Positions 60,866 to 64,000 of a stretch of 64,000 bases of DNA are shown piece by piece. Location: positions 1,426,001-1,490,000 of the forward strand of contig NZ_CP046128.1 in NCBI RefSeq assembly GCF_038738535.1, given 5' to 3'. This DNA is from Bacillus pumilus. Lineage in GTDB: Bacteria; Bacillota; Bacilli; Bacillales; Bacillaceae. The translations under genes and the position numbers were made by a program. Below the pieces are notes generated by a model. It saw nothing but the letters and a program-made list of their open reading frames with translations. It made no database searches and had not been told where the DNA came from. Position 1 is the first letter of the stretch. Each line of letters starts with the position of its first letter.

Positions 60866-61768
60866 ATGTTTAAAAACGTCAAAGAACTCGTGCAGCTAAC
60901 AGAAGAACGGAATACCTCCATTTCAGAAATAATGATCGCGCAAGAAATGGAAGTGACAGGGAAGTCACGTGAAGATATTTTCTCCCAGATGTACCGCAAC
61001 CTAGAAGTGATGGAACAGGCCGTAGAAAACGGGCTGAAAGGTGTGAAATCATTATCAGGTTTAACAGGCGGAGATGCGGTCAAACTTCAAGCATATATCG
61101 CATCAGGCAAAACGCTGTCTGGACATACAATATTAGATGCTGTCAGTAAGGCAGTGGCAACGAATGAAGTCAATGCCGCAATGGGGACGATTTGTGCAAC
61201 GCCTACAGCAGGCTCAGCAGGTGTTGTGCCGGGTACGTTATTTGCAGTAAAAGAAACATTAAAGCCAACTAAGGAACAAATGGTCAGATTCCTATTCACC
61301 TCTGGCGCATTTGGCTTTGTTGTGGCCAATAATGCGAGCATCTCTGGTGCAGCAGGCGGCTGTCAGGCAGAGGTAGGTTCAGCATCAGGTATGGCGGCAG
61401 CAGCCATTGTCGAAATGGCAGGCGGTACACCTCAGCAATCTGCTGAAGCGATGGCGATTACACTGAAAAATATGCTTGGACTTGTTTGTGACCCAGTAGC
61501 TGGACTTGTCGAGGTACCGTGCGTAAAACGAAACGCAATGGGTGCATCAAATGCGATGATCGCAGCAGATATGGCACTTGCCGGCATCACAAGCCGTATT
61601 CCATGTGATGAAGTCATTGATGCGATGTATAAAATCGGTCAAACCATGCCAACGGCACTTCGTGAAACAGCACAAGGCGGACTTGCTGCAACACCGACAG
61701 CAAGAGAGCTTGAAAAGAAGATTTTCGGAGGTGTGACCTCATCTCGTGATACAGAAACTGCAAGATAA
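60866..61768 (+). CDS. sdaAA: L-serine dehydratase, alpha subunit
   Basis: This ~300-aa subunit holds the [4Fe-4S] cluster. Cys residues typical of the family occur in GTICATPTAGSAGVVPGTLFAV, SGAAGGCQAEVGSASGMAAAA, LVCDPVAGLVEVPCVKRNAMGA and RIPCDEVIDAM. The start is ATG 60866 or ATG 60863; AAGGAGG lies 9 or 6 nt upstream. It follows sdaAB by ~20 bp. The 3' end overlaps recG by 23 bp. Confidence 0.95.
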   Translation: MFKNVKELVQLTEERNTSISEIMIAQEMEVTGKSREDIFSQMYRNLEVMEQAVENGLKGVKSLSGLTGGDAVKLQAYIASGKTLSGHTILDAVSKAVATNEVNAAMGTICATPTAGSAGVVPGTLFAVKETLKPTKEQMVRFLFTSGAFGFVVANNASISGAAGGCQAEVGSASGMAAAAIVEMAGGTPQQSAEAMAITLKNMLGLVCDPVAGLVEVPCVKRNAMGASNAMIAADMALAGITSRIPCDEVIDAMYKIGQTMPTALRETAQGGLAATPTARELEKKIFGGVTSSRDTETAR

Positions 61769-63794
61769 CGTCTCTGTCCTCAAAGGGATTGGAGAAGAAA
61801 CCGAAAAAACACTCAATGAACTTGGAATCTATACAGTAGCCGATTTGCTTGGCTACTTTCCTTATCGATATGACGACTATGAGCTTCGTAATTTAGAAGA
61901 AGTTAAGCATGATGAACGTGTCACAGTTGAAGGGAAAGTGCACAGTGAGCCCGTCCTCACCTATTATGGAAAAAAACGAAGCAGGCTGACATTCAGGCTG
62001 CTTGTCGGGCGTTTTCTCATCACAGCGATTTGCTTCAATCGCCCTTATTTAAAACGAAGCCTTGTTTTAGGTGATACAGTATCCGTCACTGGGAAATGGG
62101 ATAAAAACCGTCAATCCATCATGGTGCAGGAATTTAAAAAAGGGACGCACGAGCAAGATGGCAGTATAGAGCCTGTTTATTCAGTAAAAGAAAATGTAAC
62201 CGTGAAGATGATGAGACGCTTTGTGAAACAGGCCCTGTCACTTTATGTAGACAAAGCCGAAGATCCACTGCCAAAGCAGCTTGCCTTTGCCTATAAACTC
62301 ATGTCCTATCAGGAAGCGTTAAAAGCCATTCACCTGCCAGAAACAAGAGACTCGCTCAAGCAAGCAAGACGCCGCTTTGTGTACGAAGAATTTCTCATCT
62401 TTCAATTGAAGATGCAGGCAATCAGAAAGAAAGAGCGAGAAAAAACATCAGGCATCCAGCATCCGTTTTCCAAAGAGGCTGTTTTTGAGTTTGTTCACAG
62501 CCTGCCATTTCCGCTGACGAAGGCACAATCAAGAGTGCTTGATGAAATTATGTCTGATATGGCATCCCCGTACCGGATGAACCGTCTGCTCCAAGGAGAT
62601 GTTGGCTCAGGGAAAACAGCTGTTGCAGCCATTGCGCTTTATGCCGCTCATTTATCCGGCTATCAAGGTGCATTGATGGTCCCAACAGAGATTTTGGCAG
62701 AACAGCATGCAGATTCACTTTACCAGCTGTTTGAAAAATGGGGACTGAATATCGCCCTTCTGACAAGCTCTGTGAAAGGAAAGCGCCGCAGAGAATTGCT
62801 GGAACGTCTAAAAGAGGGCGAGATTGATATATTAGTCGGTACGCATGCGCTCATTCAAGACGAAGTCGAATTTCAGCAGCTCGGTCTTGTTATCACAGAT
62901 GAGCAGCACCGATTTGGCGTAGAACAGCGAAAAAAACTAAGAAGTAAAGGACAGGATCCAGATGTCTTGTTTATGACTGCCACACCTATTCCGCGAACAC
63001 TTGCGATCACTGTTTTTGGAGAAATGGACGTATCCGTCATTGATGAATTACCAGCCGGCAGAAAACAGATCGAAACGTATTGGGTCAAGCATGACATGCT
63101 TGAGAGGATTCTTGCATTTGTGGATAAAGAGCTGAGAAAAGGAAGACAGGCGTATATTATTTGTCCGCTCATAGAAGAATCAGACAAGCTGGATGTGCAA
63201 AACGCGATCGATGTCCACAGTATGCTGACAGAGGCTTACCGCGGTAAGTGGTCGATCGGCTTAATGCACGGGAAACTGGCGAGTGATGAAAAAGATCAGG
63301 TGATGAGAGACTTTACAGCAAATGAAGTTCAAATTCTCGTTTCAACCACAGTCGTTGAAGTCGGGGTCAACGTACCGAATGCGACTATCATGGTCATTTA
63401 TGATGCAGACCGCTTCGGACTGTCTCAGCTTCATCAGCTCAGAGGCCGGGTTGGACGCGGAGAGCATCAATCATTTTGTGTTTTAATGGCGGATCCAAAA
63501 TCAGAAACGGGGAAAGAGCGGATGCGGATCATGTCCGAAACAACCGACGGTTTTGAGCTGTCAGAAAAGGACTTAGAACTAAGAGGACCCGGCGATTTCT
63601 TCGGTAAAAAACAAAGCGGAATGCCTGAATTTAAAGTAGCAGATATGGTTCATGACTACAGAGCGCTGGAAACCGCTAGAAAAGATGCGGCAGAACTTGT
63701 GCAATCAGACGCATTTTGGACAGATCCCGAATACAAAGAACTTCGGCAAACGCTGGTAGACAGCGGGGTGCTGGGCGGAGATAAATTAAGCTGA
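61746..63794 (+). CDS. recG: ATP-dependent DNA helicase RecG
   Basis: This 682-aa branch-migration helicase regresses stalled forks. It has an N-terminal wedge/OB domain (GIGEETEKTLNELGIYTVADLLGYFPYRYDDYELR...VTVEGKVHSEP). Helicase motifs follow: Walker A LLQGDVGSGKTAVAAIAL, motif II ITDEQHRFGVEQR, TATPIPRTLAITVFGEMDVSVIDELP, and VVEVGVNVPNATIMVI with QLRGRVGRGEHQSFCVL. The GTG start at 61746 lies in the sdaAA end, with GGAGGT rather far (13 nt) upstream. Confidence 0.96.
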   Translation: MIQKLQDNVSVLKGIGEETEKTLNELGIYTVADLLGYFPYRYDDYELRNLEEVKHDERVTVEGKVHSEPVLTYYGKKRSRLTFRLLVGRFLITAICFNRPYLKRSLVLGDTVSVTGKWDKNRQSIMVQEFKKGTHEQDGSIEPVYSVKENVTVKMMRRFVKQALSLYVDKAEDPLPKQLAFAYKLMSYQEALKAIHLPETRDSLKQARRRFVYEEFLIFQLKMQAIRKKEREKTSGIQHPFSKEAVFEFVHSLPFPLTKAQSRVLDEIMSDMASPYRMNRLLQGDVGSGKTAVAAIALYAAHLSGYQGALMVPTEILAEQHADSLYQLFEKWGLNIALLTSSVKGKRRRELLERLKEGEIDILVGTHALIQDEVEFQQLGLVITDEQHRFGVEQRKKLRSKGQDPDVLFMTATPIPRTLAITVFGEMDVSVIDELPAGRKQIETYWVKHDMLERILAFVDKELRKGRQAYIICPLIEESDKLDVQNAIDVHSMLTEAYRGKWSIGLMHGKLASDEKDQVMRDFTANEVQILVSTTVVEVGVNVPNATIMVIYDADRFGLSQLHQLRGRVGRGEHQSFCVLMADPKSETGKERMRIMSETTDGFELSEKDLELRGPGDFFGKKQSGMPEFKVADMVHDYRALETARKDAAELVQSDAFWTDPEYKELRQTLVDSGVLGGDKLS

Positions 63795-63835
63795 TCAAGC
63801 GCTGGAGGAATTTTCTTGTCTTTTTGAAACAAGGA

Positions 63836-63887
63836 TTGATTTATCATCTATGAGATTATATACTACTATTAGTACCTAGTCATAAAT
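63836..63887 (+). promoter_or_regulatory. fapR promoter with FapR operator
   Basis: TTGATT (63836-63841) and TATACT (63859-63864) have a 17-bp spacer. The operator ATTAGTACCTAGTCATAAAT (63868-63887) spans the start point and closely matches the FapR consensus known in B. subtilis. FapR should repress its own gene and the fap regulon until malonyl-CoA releases it. Confidence 0.9.
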
Positions 63888-63905
63888 GTACGGATGGTGT
63901 CTGCA

Positions 63906-64000
63906 TATGAAACTAAATAAAAAAGAACGTCAAAAGCTTCTCCAGCAAACGATCAGCTCGACTCCGTTCATTACTGATGAAGAATTGGCAAGTAAATTCG
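63906..64000 (+). CDS. fapR: Fatty acid biosynthesis repressor FapR, 5' end only
   Basis: Thirty-one codons are visible before the window ends: [20 protein letters not shown] then [11 protein letters not shown]. This is the N-terminal DNA-binding part of FapR (YlpC); the malonyl-CoA-binding hot-dog domain is outside. It has the FapR operator right upstream and follows recG, as in B. subtilis, where plsX-fabD-fabG come next. The ribosome site before ATG 63906 is weak (GGATGGTG). Confidence 0.92.

Overview
The window is chromosomal DNA of a Bacillus, most likely the B. pumilus/safensis/altitudinis group. The gene order from bpr and the spoIIG operon to fapR matches the well-known B. subtilis backbone almost gene for gene. 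Start codons (GTG/TTG), strong AGGAGG-type ribosome sites, T-box, S-box and PyrR leaders and the sporulation sigma genes are all typical of Bacillus. The species-group assignment is inference from protein sequence and from an extra PTS operon. I could not run a search.

Layout. 1-4415: 3' end of a bacillopeptidase F-like gene, then spoIIGA-sigE and sigG, with the Spo0A-type spoIIG promoter (22-bp spacer). 4416-9610: an accessory block absent from this place in B. subtilis. It holds a SorC-family regulator, a SAF-domain NAD(P) oxidoreductase, GutM and a three-protein glucitol-family PTS, with an array of TAACA-N2-TGTTA operator-like sites before both transcription units. 9611-14662: ylmA, ylmC, pgeF, ylmE, sepF, ylmG, ylmH, divIVA (division and cell-envelope cluster). 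14663-18318: T-box leader, ileS and ylyA. 18340-31624: lspA, rluD-type ylyB, then the complete pyrimidine operon pyrR-P-B-C-AA-AB-K-D-F-E with three PyrR attenuators. 31625-37980: S-box leader, a frameshifted yezD-like remnant, and the sulfate assimilation/siroheme operon cysH-cysP-sat-cysC-sumT-sirB-sirC. 38011-39720: rqcH on the minus strand. 39885-63794: yloB, yicC-type yloC, remA, gmk, rpoZ, coaBC, priA, def, fmt, rsmB, rlmN, prpC, prkC, rsgA, rpe, thiN, spoVM, rpmB (minus strand), yloU, fakA, sdaAB, sdaAA, recG. 63836-64000: fapR promoter, operator and 5' end.

How it fits together. Most of the window is core metabolism, translation and translation quality control, and sporulation. The accessory operon looks self-contained: import and phosphorylation of a polyol by PTS, oxidation of the product by the SAF-domain dehydrogenase, and control by a local SorC-family regulator. 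Its substrate cannot be read from sequence, because no ordinary sorbitol-6-phosphate dehydrogenase is present.

The most unusual signal is a pair of ~115-120 bp repeats with inverted ends (5501-5620 and 31651-31765). Each lies directly after a copy of a Rho-independent terminator stem. In both cases the same terminator hairpin recurs on the far side, and only the far copy carries the T-tract. Two unrelated terminators have therefore been duplicated around the same element, which suggests a small mobile element or RNA module that targets terminators. No tRNA, rRNA, CRISPR array, complete IS or prophage gene was found.
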